From NCBI GenBank assembly GCA_001314655.1, contig LJSF01000007.1:124001-188000 (forward strand): a DNA stretch of 64,000 bases, read 5' to 3'. A program made the translations under genes and the position numbers. The stretch comes from Rhodobacteraceae bacterium HLUCCA08. GTDB taxonomy: Bacteria > Pseudomonadota > Alphaproteobacteria > Rhodobacterales > Rhodobacteraceae. The notes under the pieces were generated by a model that was given only the letters and a program-made list of their open reading frames with translations, was not told the DNA's origin and searched no databases. This document shows, piece after piece, positions 9,121 to 17,310 of this stretch (the stretch's first letter is position 1; the number at the start of each line of letters is the position of its first letter).

Positions 9121-10077
9121 TCACAACCGGTCGATCACGATCACCGTGCGGTCGTCGAAGAATTCGGCGGCGGTGGACCCCTTGACGGTCGCGAATCGGC
9201 CGATCTTGTGGACATCCTCGGCCTCGGCGCCGTGAAACGCCGCCTCCCAGGCCGCGACCGAAACCTCGGACGGAATGTCGGGATAGCCGTCCGAGAAGAT
9301 CTCGATGCTGCGCACCGCAGCTTTCGGCCGGGTGAAATCGAGCCATTCGCCCCGGCGCGGAAGCGTCCCGTTCAGCGTATCGAACCCCAGCGGGCTGGCC
9401 GGGTCATTGCTGAATTCGTGCTGGATCCTGATCCCGCCGCGCAGGAAGGCGGCGACCAGATCGCCCTGCGCCTCGCCCCCCCGTTCGCGGATCGTCGCGG
9501 CGATGATCCCGTCGGCCCGGGCGCGGGTCAAGACCCCCTCTCGCACCGCCAGGTCGAGGCCCAGAAAGATCGCGCGCCGGGTCGCGGCCTCGGTTTCGTC
9601 GGTCGCCGGCCCGTCTTGCGCCAGGGCCTTGAACACCTGGACCCGGGCATGGGTCGATATCCCGTCGATCGGCTTTTCGTGGCGCAGCACCGCGTCGCCA
9701 TTCAGCCTGATGCCGGTATCCCCGATCGCCAGGAACCGCCAATGATCCCCGCAATCCAGCGCCATGGCCGCCGTGGTCGAGGGCGGGATCGGCAGGTCGA
9801 GCGGTCGCGTCCGACGGGCCAGCCGGTCCGACAGATGCGCCAGGATATCCGGGCCCGACCCGTCGCGCGCGCCGGCCTGCAGCGCCAGCGCCGCGGTCGC
9901 TTCGGCCACGGTCAGCGCCGCCAGCCGCCCGGCGCCGATCCCGTTCACGACGGTGCCGCGGGGGTCCGTCGCGCCGTCGAAGACGCCGAACACCGCCCCG
10001 GGCAGGACCAGCGGCACGTCGTCCCCGGGCCGCGAAATCGTCCGGTATCTGGACAGATTCTGGACTTCGATCCTCAT
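9121..10077 (-). CDS. PP2C-like protein phosphatase
   Basis: A 318-residue soluble protein resembling the PP2C (PPM) metal-dependent phosphatase fold. Recognisable pieces in order are VFGVFDGATDP near residue 30 (the Asp-Gly metal motif), WRFLAIGDTGIRL near 115 (the GDS-type strand), IEIFSDGYPD near 265 and the terminal DDRTVIVI (the D(D/N) metal motif). The start at 10077 has a GAGG site 7-8 bases upstream; an in-frame ATG further upstream would add about 18 basic residues. It stands alone, convergent with the Lrp gene. Its substrate is unknown, and no kinase is nearby. Confidence 0.65.
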   Translation of the reverse strand: MRIEVQNLSRYRTISRPGDDVPLVLPGAVFGVFDGATDPRGTVVNGIGAGRLAALTVAEATAALALQAGARDGSGPDILAHLSDRLARRTRPLDLPIPPSTTAAMALDCGDHWRFLAIGDTGIRLNGDAVLRHEKPIDGISTHARVQVFKALAQDGPATDETEAATRRAIFLGLDLAVREGVLTRARADGIIAATIRERGGEAQGDLVAAFLRGGIRIQHEFSNDPASPLGFDTLNGTLPRRGEWLDFTRPKAAVRSIEIFSDGYPDIPSEVSVAAWEAAFHGAEAEDVHKIGRFATVKGSTAAEFFDDRTVIVIDRL

Positions 10078-10386
10078 CCCGGCCTCGGATTTTCGCGGAC
10101 GCACGGTTGTCCGCATAGCGGAATACGGCATGGGCGCAAGCCCCGGTGCACGGCAACAGCACCGCCGTGGTCGAGCTGACGCCCTCTCCGGGGCACGACA
10201 ACCCGGCCGCCGAATGGGGCGGGCCGTCGCTGCCCATCGCGACGGACTGGCGGGACCGCGCGACGGATCAGAGGCGCCGGCTTTGCCTGAAGATCGCGCG
10301 GGCCTGTGCGTCCGACGCGATCGGGATCGGCGGCACGCTGCCTCCGCGGCTGATCGGCGACAGGAACGACGCGACCCGCGCCGCCG
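10078..10386. other. Non-coding or undefined stretch
   Basis: About 310 bases between the PP2C-like gene and nagB. A GTG-initiated plus-strand frame (10146-10418, 90 codons) is open here and runs into the end of nagB, but its product (Arg/Pro/Ala-rich C-terminal half) has no recognisable domain and there is no clear ribosome site. I see no terminator with a T-run. It may be the promoter region of the phosphatase plus decayed sequence. Confidence 0.4.
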
Positions 10387-11157
10387 TCACTCCGCCGCGC
10401 CGCCGACCGGATCGGTAGCCCGATACCGATCGGCCCGGCGCAGCCTCGCACCGGCCGCCGCGTCGACCACCACGGTCACGTCGTCATGGCCGCGCAGCAC
10501 GCTGCCCGGGCAGGCCGGGTCCACCGGCCCGTCGATCATCTCGGCCACGGCTTCGGCCTTGCCGTCCCCGACCGCCAGCACGACCACCGCGCGCGCCCGC
10601 AGGATCGACCCGATCCCCATGGTGATCGCGGTTTTCGGCGGCAACTCGCCACCGGCGAAGTAGCGGCCATTGGCCTCCAGCGTGCGGCGCGTCAGCGTCA
10701 CCTCGCGGGTCAGCGACAGCGGCGAGGATCCGGGTTCGTTGAAGCCGATATGGCCGTTGTGACCCAGGCCCAGCAATTGCAGGTCGACCGGGCCGTGTCG
10801 GGCCAGCAGCGCCTCGTATTCCGCCGAGGCGCGGCGCGGATCGACATCGCCGCGCGGCAGGAACCGGCGCCCGGCCGGCAGATCGACATGGGCGAAGAAA
10901 TGCCGCTCCATGTAGCTGTGGTAGCTTTGCGGGTGATCGGGGGACAGCCCGACATATTCGTCCAGGTTGAAGCAGGTCGCCGCGGCAAAGCTCAGCCCGG
11001 CCCGGTGCGCCTCGATCAGCCCGGCATAGACCGGCTCCATCGTGCCGCCGGTGGCCAGGCCCAGCACGCAGGCCGGATGCCGGCGCACCGCCCCGGCGAT
11101 CCTTGCGACGACCTCGGCCGTGGCCGCGTCGGCGGTGTCGAAAAGCAGAACGCGCAT
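10387..11157 (-). CDS. nagB: Glucosamine-6-phosphate deaminase
   Basis: A 256-residue cytoplasmic enzyme converting glucosamine-6-phosphate to fructose-6-phosphate and ammonia. Family motifs are clear: LATGGTMEPVYAGLI (phosphate loop, residues ~35-48), FNLDEYVGL (catalytic Asp, ~70), LLGLGHNGHIGFNEPGSS (~130) and ITMGIGSILRARAVVVLA. The length agrees with other NagB proteins. The ATG at 11157 lies 7 bases after the ATPase stop (11165), making it the last gene of the minus-strand uptake operon. It supplies the end step for the NagK/NagA products of the plus-strand arm. Confidence 0.92.
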   Translation of the reverse strand: MRVLLFDTADAATAEVVARIAGAVRRHPACVLGLATGGTMEPVYAGLIEAHRAGLSFAAATCFNLDEYVGLSPDHPQSYHSYMERHFFAHVDLPAGRRFLPRGDVDPRRASAEYEALLARHGPVDLQLLGLGHNGHIGFNEPGSSPLSLTREVTLTRRTLEANGRYFAGGELPPKTAITMGIGSILRARAVVVLAVGDGKAEAVAEMIDGPVDPACPGSVLRGHDDVTVVVDAAAGARLRRADRYRATDPVGGAAE

Positions 11158-11164
11158 CGGCCGC

Positions 11165-12283
11165 CTATGCCAGCTCGGCCAGACGGCCGAGGTCGATGGT
11201 CCGGCCCAGCGCGGCGCCGTCGGGCCGGAACAGATGCGCATCGCCCGGATCGAAGCCGGCGGCGCAGGGCTGGCCGGGACGCACATCCTCGAACCCGCCG
11301 CCGACGACGCAGACCGGGGTGCCGTTCTCGGTCGCGGTATAGATCACCGTCTGGTTGCCCAGCCTTTCGACGACCTCGGGCACGATGGTCAGCTGCGCCC
11401 CGGCGCTGCCGCCGATGGTCAGGTCATCGGGCCGGATGCCCAGCGTCAGCGCATCGCCCGCCGCCACGCCCGCCCCGGCGACCGGGATCTCGGCCTCGGC
11501 CCCGTCCGGCAGGGCGATGCGCACCGCGCCCTCGGCCACGGCGCGACAGGTGACATCCAGGAAATTCATGTTCGGATTGCCGATGAAGCCGGCGACGAAA
11601 CGGTTGGCCGGCCGGTGATACAGTTCCAGCGGGGTTCCGACCTGTTCGACCATGCCGTCGCGCAGCACCACGATCTTGTCGGCCATGGTCATCGCCTCGA
11701 CCTGGTCATGGGTGACATAGATCATCGTGTTGCCCAGCCGCTTGTGCAGGCGCGACAATTCCACACGCATCTCGGCGCGCAGGGCGGCATCGAGGTTCGA
11801 CAGCGGTTCGTCGAACAGGAACACCGAGGGTTCGCGGACGATGGCCCGGCCGATGGCGACCCGCTGACGCTGGCCGCCGGACAGCTCTCCGGGGCGGTGG
11901 TGCAGACGATCCTCGAGCTTGAGCACCGCCGCCGCCTTGGCCACCAGCGCGTCGACGCGGGCCTGGTCCAGGCGCGCCACGCGCAGCGGAAAGGCGATGT
12001 TTTCGAAGACCGACATATGCGGATACAGCGCATAGGACTGGAACACCATCGAGATGCCCCGCTTGACCGGGGCCAGGTCGTTGACCACCTTGCCGTCGAT
12101 CTCGATCGTGCCCGAGGTGATTTCCTCCAGCCCCGCGATCATCCGCAGCATCGTGGACTTGCCGCAGCCCGAGGGGCCGACGAAGACCGTGAAGGCCCCG
12201 TCCTCGATCTCCAGGTCGGTCGGTTTGATCACCTGGGCCGTGCCGAAGCTTTTCGTCACGGCGGTGAGTTTGAGATGTCCCAT
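11165..12283 (-). CDS. Carbohydrate ABC transporter ATPase (UgpC/MsmK-type)
   Basis: A 372-residue ATPase with a C-terminal TOBE region, as in MalK/UgpC proteins. Walker A GPSGCGKS lies at 36-43, with FQSYALYPHMSV (Q-loop), LSGGQRQRVAIGRA (signature), VFLFDEPLSNLD (Walker B) and YVTHDQVEAMT (H-loop). The C-terminal ~110 residues carry the regulatory fold (LGIRPDDLTI, DAHLFRPDG). I chose the ATG at 12283 because of a GGGCGGA site before it; another ATG 5 codons upstream is possible. It energises the two permeases of the same operon. Confidence 0.9.
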   Translation of the reverse strand: MGHLKLTAVTKSFGTAQVIKPTDLEIEDGAFTVFVGPSGCGKSTMLRMIAGLEEITSGTIEIDGKVVNDLAPVKRGISMVFQSYALYPHMSVFENIAFPLRVARLDQARVDALVAKAAAVLKLEDRLHHRPGELSGGQRQRVAIGRAIVREPSVFLFDEPLSNLDAALRAEMRVELSRLHKRLGNTMIYVTHDQVEAMTMADKIVVLRDGMVEQVGTPLELYHRPANRFVAGFIGNPNMNFLDVTCRAVAEGAVRIALPDGAEAEIPVAGAGVAAGDALTLGIRPDDLTIGGSAGAQLTIVPEVVERLGNQTVIYTATENGTPVCVVGGGFEDVRPGQPCAAGFDPGDAHLFRPDGAALGRTIDLGRLAELA

Positions 12284-12305
12284 GGGTCCGCCCGTCATTG
12301 AGGAT

Positions 12306-12343
12306 GTCCCCGGCCGCGATCGGGTCGCGATCGGGCCGGGGAC
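12306..12343 (-). other. GC-rich stem-loop after binding-protein gene
   Basis: A perfect 10-bp inverted repeat (GTCCCCGGCC / GGCCGGGGAC) starts about 10 bases after the binding-protein stop, with a further GATC-rich inner stem. No T-run follows. By position it should stabilise the 3' end of the binding-protein message or reduce read-through into the ATPase and nagB. Confidence 0.55.
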
Positions 12344-12352
12344 GGGATCGGC

Positions 12353-13567
12353 TTACTCGTCGGCAAGCTCGGCGATGGTGCGCTGGGCATTGGCGGCCGC
12401 CTCTTCGGGCGTAGCCTCGCCCAGGATGACGCCCTGGATCGCTTCGTTGATGGCGTCCTGCATGGCGACGTAATCGATCACCGAAGGCTCGGGGCCGCCG
12501 GCGCCGATGATGTCGATGAACACCGCCCAGGTCGGATCGGCAGCGACCAGTTCATCGGATTTCGCGGTCTGCCGGATCGGGGTCCAGCCGCCGGCCTCGT
12601 CGAAATCGGCCTGGCGGTCGGTCGCGGTCAGGTAGGTCACCAGATCGGCCGCCGCCTCTTCCACGCCGCTGCCTTCGAACACCACCAGGCTGTCGGTGAT
12701 CAGCAGGGTCGATTGCGCGCCCGAGGGGCCGGCGGGGATCGGCACCAGGCCGAAATCCACATCGCCCACCGTCGCCCGGCCCCAGCCGCCGTTGACATAC
12801 ATGGCGATGCGGGATTCGGTGAACAGCGGTTCCAGTTCGGCCCGGTCATAGGCCAGCGGGCCGTCCTGCATGTAGGGCACCATGTCGGCGTAGAATTGCA
12901 GCGTCTCGATCACCTCGGGGCTGTCGAACACCGCTTCGCCGTCTTCGGTGATGACCTCGCCGCCATTGGAATACATCCAGTTCAGAAAGCCGTGCATCGT
13001 GTTGTCGAAGCTGGCCGCCGGGAAGCCGATGCCGGCGGCATCGGTGTTTTCGGTCACGGCCCGGGCGGCCATCATCACGTCGTCCCAGGTCTGCGGCCCG
13101 TCGGGCAGATCGACGCCGGCCTGTTCGAACAGGGTCTTGTTGTAGAACAGCGCCTTGGTCGAAAACGCCCGCGGCAGGCCCCAGACCTGGCCATCGAACT
13201 GCACCGTGCCCAGCACCGAGGGTTCATAGCTGGCCAGCGCGTCCTCGCTCATGTCGAAGGGGCGGATCATCTGCGCATCGGCCAGCTGCTTGAGCACCCG
13301 GCTGCCCATGTAGGCGATCGCCGGCGGGTTGCCCGAGGCGGCCAGGGTGATGGATTTCTCCTGGCACTGGCCCCAGCCGACATATTCGATGGCGACCTCG
13401 TAGCCCGGGTTCTCGGCCAGCCATTCGTCGATATGGACCTGTTGCAGCGCGGCCTCTCCGCCGCCGCCATCGCCGCAATTGATGATGCTGATGGTGTCCT
13501 GGGCGGCGGCGGCGCCGGCCAAGGCCGCACAGGCGACAGACGAGGCTAGAAGGGTTCTGATTGTCAT
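12353..13567 (-). CDS. Carbohydrate ABC transporter substrate-binding protein (family 1)
   Basis: A 404-residue periplasmic sugar-binding protein. The signal peptide is MTIRTLLASSVACAALAGAAAAQ. Family-1 hallmarks follow: INCGDGGGGEAALQQVHI at the mature N-terminus, the ALFYNKTLFEQAGVDLPDGPQTWDD segment near residues 130-155, and the FTESRIAMYVNGGWG binding-cleft region. It lies unusually after both permeases and just before a hairpin and the ATPase. The neighbourhood (NagA, NagK, GH20, NagB) points to GlcNAc or short chito-oligosaccharides as ligand. Confidence 0.9.
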   Translation of the reverse strand: MTIRTLLASSVACAALAGAAAAQDTISIINCGDGGGGEAALQQVHIDEWLAENPGYEVAIEYVGWGQCQEKSITLAASGNPPAIAYMGSRVLKQLADAQMIRPFDMSEDALASYEPSVLGTVQFDGQVWGLPRAFSTKALFYNKTLFEQAGVDLPDGPQTWDDVMMAARAVTENTDAAGIGFPAASFDNTMHGFLNWMYSNGGEVITEDGEAVFDSPEVIETLQFYADMVPYMQDGPLAYDRAELEPLFTESRIAMYVNGGWGRATVGDVDFGLVPIPAGPSGAQSTLLITDSLVVFEGSGVEEAAADLVTYLTATDRQADFDEAGGWTPIRQTAKSDELVAADPTWAVFIDIIGAGGPEPSVIDYVAMQDAINEAIQGVILGEATPEEAAANAQRTIAELADE

Positions 13568-13592
13568 GGATATCTCCCTGGTCTTGACCGTT

Positions 13593-14435
13593 TCACTCTT
13601 TCACCGCGCCGGCGGTCAGCCCGGCAACGATGTATTTCTGCAAGAAGACATAGACGAACAGCACCGGCAGGATGCCCACGAGGCTGGCGGCCATGAGCTC
13701 GTTCCACAGCACGCGCTCGCGTCCGAAGAACTGGTACAGCCCCACCGGCAGCGGGTGGTATTCGGTGACCGAGTTGAAGGTCAGCGCGAACAGGAATTGC
13801 TGGGCATAGGCGGCGATGAAGGTGGCGATGGTCACCACCATGATCCCCGGCAGCGCCACCGGCAGGATCACCCGGCGCAGGGTATAAAGCCGGCTCGCCC
13901 CGTCGACATAGGCGGCGTCTTCCAGCTCGCGCGGGATGCGCAGGAAATAGCTGCGCATCAGGAAGATGCCGGTGGGCACCGAAAACGCCGCGCCCGGAAT
14001 GATCATCGCCCAGTAGGTGTTCAGCAGCCCCAGGCTCAGCATCAGCTTGTAGAGCGGGATGATCAGCACCGCCGCGCCGACCATGTTCACGGCCAGAAAG
14101 GCGGTCAGGATGCCGTTGCGGAACCGATACTCGAACCGGGCAAAGGAATAGGCCGCCGGGATGATGCACAGCAAGGCCAGCACCGTCACCGCACAGGAGA
14201 TGAAGAAGGAATTCAGGATGTAGCGCCACAGCCCGGGCACCGAGGTCCACATGTCGATATAGGGCCGGATCGTCATGTCCTCGGTCAGGAACCGGTAGGG
14301 CACGCGGAACACCTTTTCGAGCGGCCGCAGCGACACCATGAACGCCTCGGCGAAGGGGGCCAGGATGAAGGCCAGAAACAGCGCCATCCCGGTGTAGATG
14401 ATCACCAGCTCCCACCATTTGTAGCGATTGATCAT
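13593..14435 (-). CDS. Carbohydrate ABC transporter permease (MalG-type)
   Basis: A 280-residue permease with about six TM segments. The N-terminus WWELVIIYTGMALFLAFILAPFAEAF is TM1, the characteristic MVSLRPLEKVF follows, and the EAA loop is near ELEDAAYVDGASRLYTLRRVILPVALPG. The C-terminal LQKYIVAGLTAGAVKE is the typical MalG ending. Its ATG overlaps the stop of the MalF-type gene by 4 bases. Confidence 0.92.
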   Translation of the reverse strand: MINRYKWWELVIIYTGMALFLAFILAPFAEAFMVSLRPLEKVFRVPYRFLTEDMTIRPYIDMWTSVPGLWRYILNSFFISCAVTVLALLCIIPAAYSFARFEYRFRNGILTAFLAVNMVGAAVLIIPLYKLMLSLGLLNTYWAMIIPGAAFSVPTGIFLMRSYFLRIPRELEDAAYVDGASRLYTLRRVILPVALPGIMVVTIATFIAAYAQQFLFALTFNSVTEYHPLPVGLYQFFGRERVLWNELMAASLVGILPVLFVYVFLQKYIVAGLTAGAVKE

Positions 14436-15310
14436 CGGCTTGCCCCCCTTTGCAGCCGGGTCATGAGCGCCAGGTAGGTGCCCGCGAAGGCGGTCAGGCA
14501 GACCAGGATCATCACCGCCCGTGCCGCGCCTTCGCCAAAGCGGAAGCGGCTGATCGCGGTCTTGTAGGTGTCGATGATCATCGTCGTGGTCGCGCCGCGC
14601 GGCCCGCCTTCGGTCAGGATCCAGATGATGTCGAAACTGTTGAAGGTCCAGATCGCGCTCAGCAGCGCCATGGTGAAGATCGACGGCGCGATCAGCGGCA
14701 GGGTGATCCGGCGGAACCGGTAGACGCGGCTTGCCCCGTCGGTCCAGGCGGCCTCGTAAAGCTCCTTGGGGATCGACTGCATCGCCGCCAGAAGATACAG
14801 CGCCACCAGCGGCGTGCCGACCCAGACATCGGTGACGATGGTCGCGATGAAGGCGGCGTTGGGATAGGCCAGGAACTCGAACGGGCCGTCGATCATCCCG
14901 ATCTGCTGCGCCAGGCCGGAAATCATCCCGAACTGGCCGTTGTAAAGCCAGGACCACATGAACACGCCGATGGCGATCGGCACCACCCAGGGCGGCATCA
15001 CCAGCACCCGGAACCATGCCCGGCCGGGCACGGCCGCGTTCAGCAGCACCGCGCCGATCGTGCCCATGACGATCTTGAGCGTGACCCCGAGGAACATCCA
15101 CAGGAAGGTCCGCCGCATGACCTCCCAGAAATCGCCGCGAAAGATCTTTTCGTAATTGTCGGTGCCGACATAGCTGGCATTGGGCCTGAGCGAGGCATTG
15201 GTGAAGGACAGCCGGAAGGTTTCGATCAGCGGCCAGGCGACGATCGCCAGCGTCAGCGCGGCTGCCGGCACCAGCAGCAGATAGGGAAAGGGATCGCCGC
15301 GCCGGGTCAT
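14432..15310 (-). CDS. Carbohydrate ABC transporter permease (MalF-type)
   Basis: A 292-residue permease beginning near PYLLLVPAAALTLAIVAWPLIETF (TM1), with a periplasmic loop FTNASLRPN...YVGTDNYEKIF. The EAA motif is near ELYEAAWTDGASRVYRFRRITLPLIAPS. It contains the FNSFDIIWILTEGGP segment shared by MalF-type partners. The start at 15310 overlaps the oxidoreductase stop (15307), so the importer is translated directly after the Gfo/Idh protein. Confidence 0.92.
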   Translation of the reverse strand: MTRRGDPFPYLLLVPAAALTLAIVAWPLIETFRLSFTNASLRPNASYVGTDNYEKIFRGDFWEVMRRTFLWMFLGVTLKIVMGTIGAVLLNAAVPGRAWFRVLVMPPWVVPIAIGVFMWSWLYNGQFGMISGLAQQIGMIDGPFEFLAYPNAAFIATIVTDVWVGTPLVALYLLAAMQSIPKELYEAAWTDGASRVYRFRRITLPLIAPSIFTMALLSAIWTFNSFDIIWILTEGGPRGATTTMIIDTYKTAISRFRFGEGAARAVMILVCLTAFAGTYLALMTRLQRGASR

Positions 15311-16458
15311 GTCGCGCCCGCCATTGCCGCGTCGAATTCGGCCCAGGTCTGGGTCATGTCGATGACCTGAAGGGTGGTCCGCGCCTCGTCCATCGCCATC
15401 GCCGTCAGCCCCGCCTCCAGCGCATCGCGGATCGACAGCGGCAGCACCGGCATCTCGCCGCGCAGATGGGCCATGATGTCGGCCCCCATCTGGGCATCGG
15501 CGCCGTAATGGCCCCGCTGGGCGCCGGTGCCGATACTGTCGGTCTGCGCCAGCACCGCGCTGTCGTCCGAGCGGGTCAGCTTGAAGCTGTTGCGCACGAA
15601 ATCGCCTTCGGCCATGCCGGCGGTGCCGACCACGCAGAACCGGCGGAATTCGTCGGGCACGTTGAGGTTGGTGTGAAACGCCATGGTGGCGCCGTTCTCG
15701 TAATCGACGATCGCGGTCTGGTAGTCGATGATGTCGCCATCGCCGGAAAAGGCATCGTTGATCCCGTTCCAGCGCGGCGCCATGATGCCCAGATAGGCCG
15801 GATCGCCCGCCGGGCGCCGCTCGGGCAGGTATTTCTTGCGCCCGCCGAAGCTGGCCACCCGAACCGGCCGGGCGCCGACGACACCTTGATACAGGTCGAT
15901 GTCGTGGCAGCATTTTTCCAGCATGAAGCCACCTGACAAGGCACTGTCGCGGCGCCAGTCGCGCATGAAGAAACTGCCGTGATAGGGCGCGATATGCTCG
16001 CTGGCCTCGATCGACATCACCTCGCCGATCCGGCCCTCGGCCTGGGCCTGGCGCAGCGCGCGATACAGCGGCGAATAGCGCAGCACCAGCCCGATCATCA
16101 CCCGCCGCTCGCCGTCATGGGCGGCGATCAGGCGGGCCAGTTCGATCGTGTCGTCTCGGGTCGTCACAACCGGCTTTTCGCAAAAGATGTGCGGCGTGTC
16201 GCCCTGCAGCACCAGCCGCAGGTGATCCAGGTGCAGGTGATTGGGCGATCCGATCATCACCAGGTCGAACCGATGTTCGGCCAGCATCGTCGCCGGGTCG
16301 CCATACAGCATCGGCTCGGCCCCCAGCGCGGTCAGAGACGCCATCCGGATATCCGTGGGGTCGGCGACGGCGACGAACCGTGCCGAAGGCTCGGCGGCGG
16401 CGAAATCCTTTGCGATCGAGGCGATCCGCGCCCCCAAACCGATGATCCCGATCCTCAT
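15307..16458 (-). CDS. Gfo/Idh/MocA family oxidoreductase
   Basis: A 383-residue NAD(P)-dependent sugar oxidoreductase. The N-terminal Rossmann fold begins MRIGIIGLGARIASIA; the HIFCEKPVVTTRDD segment (~residue 95) carries the EKP signature, and MLEKCCHDIDLYQ (~190) contains the Lys/His/Asp active-site region. The Gfo/Idh/MocA C-terminal fold follows. It sits between cutC and the sugar permeases, overlapping both by 4 bases. Inference: it oxidises or epimerises an amino sugar or anhydro-sugar taken up by this importer. The exact substrate cannot be told from sequence. Confidence 0.88.
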   Translation of the reverse strand: MRIGIIGLGARIASIAKDFAAAEPSARFVAVADPTDIRMASLTALGAEPMLYGDPATMLAEHRFDLVMIGSPNHLHLDHLRLVLQGDTPHIFCEKPVVTTRDDTIELARLIAAHDGERRVMIGLVLRYSPLYRALRQAQAEGRIGEVMSIEASEHIAPYHGSFFMRDWRRDSALSGGFMLEKCCHDIDLYQGVVGARPVRVASFGGRKKYLPERRPAGDPAYLGIMAPRWNGINDAFSGDGDIIDYQTAIVDYENGATMAFHTNLNVPDEFRRFCVVGTAGMAEGDFVRNSFKLTRSDDSAVLAQTDSIGTGAQRGHYGADAQMGADIMAHLRGEMPVLPLSIRDALEAGLTAMAMDEARTTLQVIDMTQTWAEFDAAMAGAT

Positions 16459-17195
16459 GCAGGTGCCCCTTGTGGTGTCATGGCCCGTTTCAGGGCGGTA
16501 ATTCTGCCGGCGTCGGTGCGCCGGGTGCGGCCAAAGCCGAAGCCCTCGCCGCCCGACGACACCGCGCAGGAGGCGTGCAGCGCATCGACCCCGGTCGCCA
16601 GCAGGGCCGGCACCGATGCGGGCGTCACGCCGCCGCCGGCCATGATCTCGATCCGGCCGGCGGCCTGCCGGACCATCCGGGCGATCCGCTCGGCACCGTC
16701 CGGTGCGGCCGGCGCCCCGCCCGAGGTCAGGATGCGACCGATGCCCAGGCCGATCGCCGCCTCGAGCGCGGCCAGCGGGTCGGGCGCGAGGTCGATGACC
16801 CGGTGCAGCGTCACCTCCAGCGGCCCCGCCGCGCGGACCAGAGGTTCCAGCGCGGCGATGTCCAGCGCCCCTGCCCCGGTCGCGACACCGATCACGACAC
16901 CGGCCAGGCCCGCGGCCCGGATCGCGGCGATATCGGCGATCATCGCCAGCAGATCGGCCTCGGTGGCGATGAAATCCCCGGCCCGCGGCCGGATCATGGC
17001 ATGCACCGGCACGCCCGCCCGCGCACCGGCGGCGATCAGCCCGGGGCCGGGCGTCAGCCCGCCCAGGTCCAGCGCCGCGCACAGCTCGCAGCGATCCGCG
17101 CCGGCCCGGGCGGCAACAGCCAGGCCATCGGGCGTATCGACGCAGATCTCGAGCGCGATGCCGGGGCGTGACGGGGATATGACCGACTCTCTCAT
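16455..17195 (-). CDS. cutC: CutC family protein
   Basis: A 246-residue TIM-barrel protein of the CutC family. Typical stretches are ALEICVDTPDGLAVAARAGADRCELC near the start, GVPVHAMIRPRAGDF around residue 70, LEVTLHRVIDL and ILTSGGAPAA mid-protein, and IEIMAGGGVTP near 185. CutC was first linked to copper tolerance in E. coli, but that role is disputed. It recurs in amino-sugar/chito-oligosaccharide loci, as here, where it is the first gene of the minus-strand operon and divergent from the regulator. A metabolic role in the same pathway is an inference. Confidence 0.88.
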   Translation of the reverse strand: MRESVISPSRPGIALEICVDTPDGLAVAARAGADRCELCAALDLGGLTPGPGLIAAGARAGVPVHAMIRPRAGDFIATEADLLAMIADIAAIRAAGLAGVVIGVATGAGALDIAALEPLVRAAGPLEVTLHRVIDLAPDPLAALEAAIGLGIGRILTSGGAPAAPDGAERIARMVRQAAGRIEIMAGGGVTPASVPALLATGVDALHASCAVSSGGEGFGFGRTRRTDAGRITALKRAMTPQGAPA

Positions 17196-17233
17196 CCCCC
17201 CGATGCAGCCGGAAATTTGACCTCAAGTCAATA

Positions 17234-17289
17234 AAATTTTTGTCGCGCTAAACATGGAACCGGTCGGAATTTTAGTTTGACAAAATTTA
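17234..17289. promoter_or_regulatory. Divergent promoter with AT-rich inverted repeat for the amino-sugar regulator
   Basis: The 115-base gap between cutC and the regulator is far more AT-rich than its surroundings. It contains TAAAATTTTTGTC (17232-17244) and GACAAAATTTA (17279-17289), which are imperfect inverted copies separated by about 34 bases. The dyad sits between the two divergent starts, where a local repressor would act on both operons. Assignment to the adjacent regulator is inference. Confidence 0.5.
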
Positions 17290-17310
17290 CCCCAGGGGCA
17301 TTCTAAAGTC

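Noticed and set aside
10146-10418. GTG-initiated 90-codon plus-strand frame between the PP2C-like gene and nagB
   Set aside because: No domain, no clear ribosome site, and it runs into the 3' end of nagB. It could be a decayed gene but I cannot support a call.
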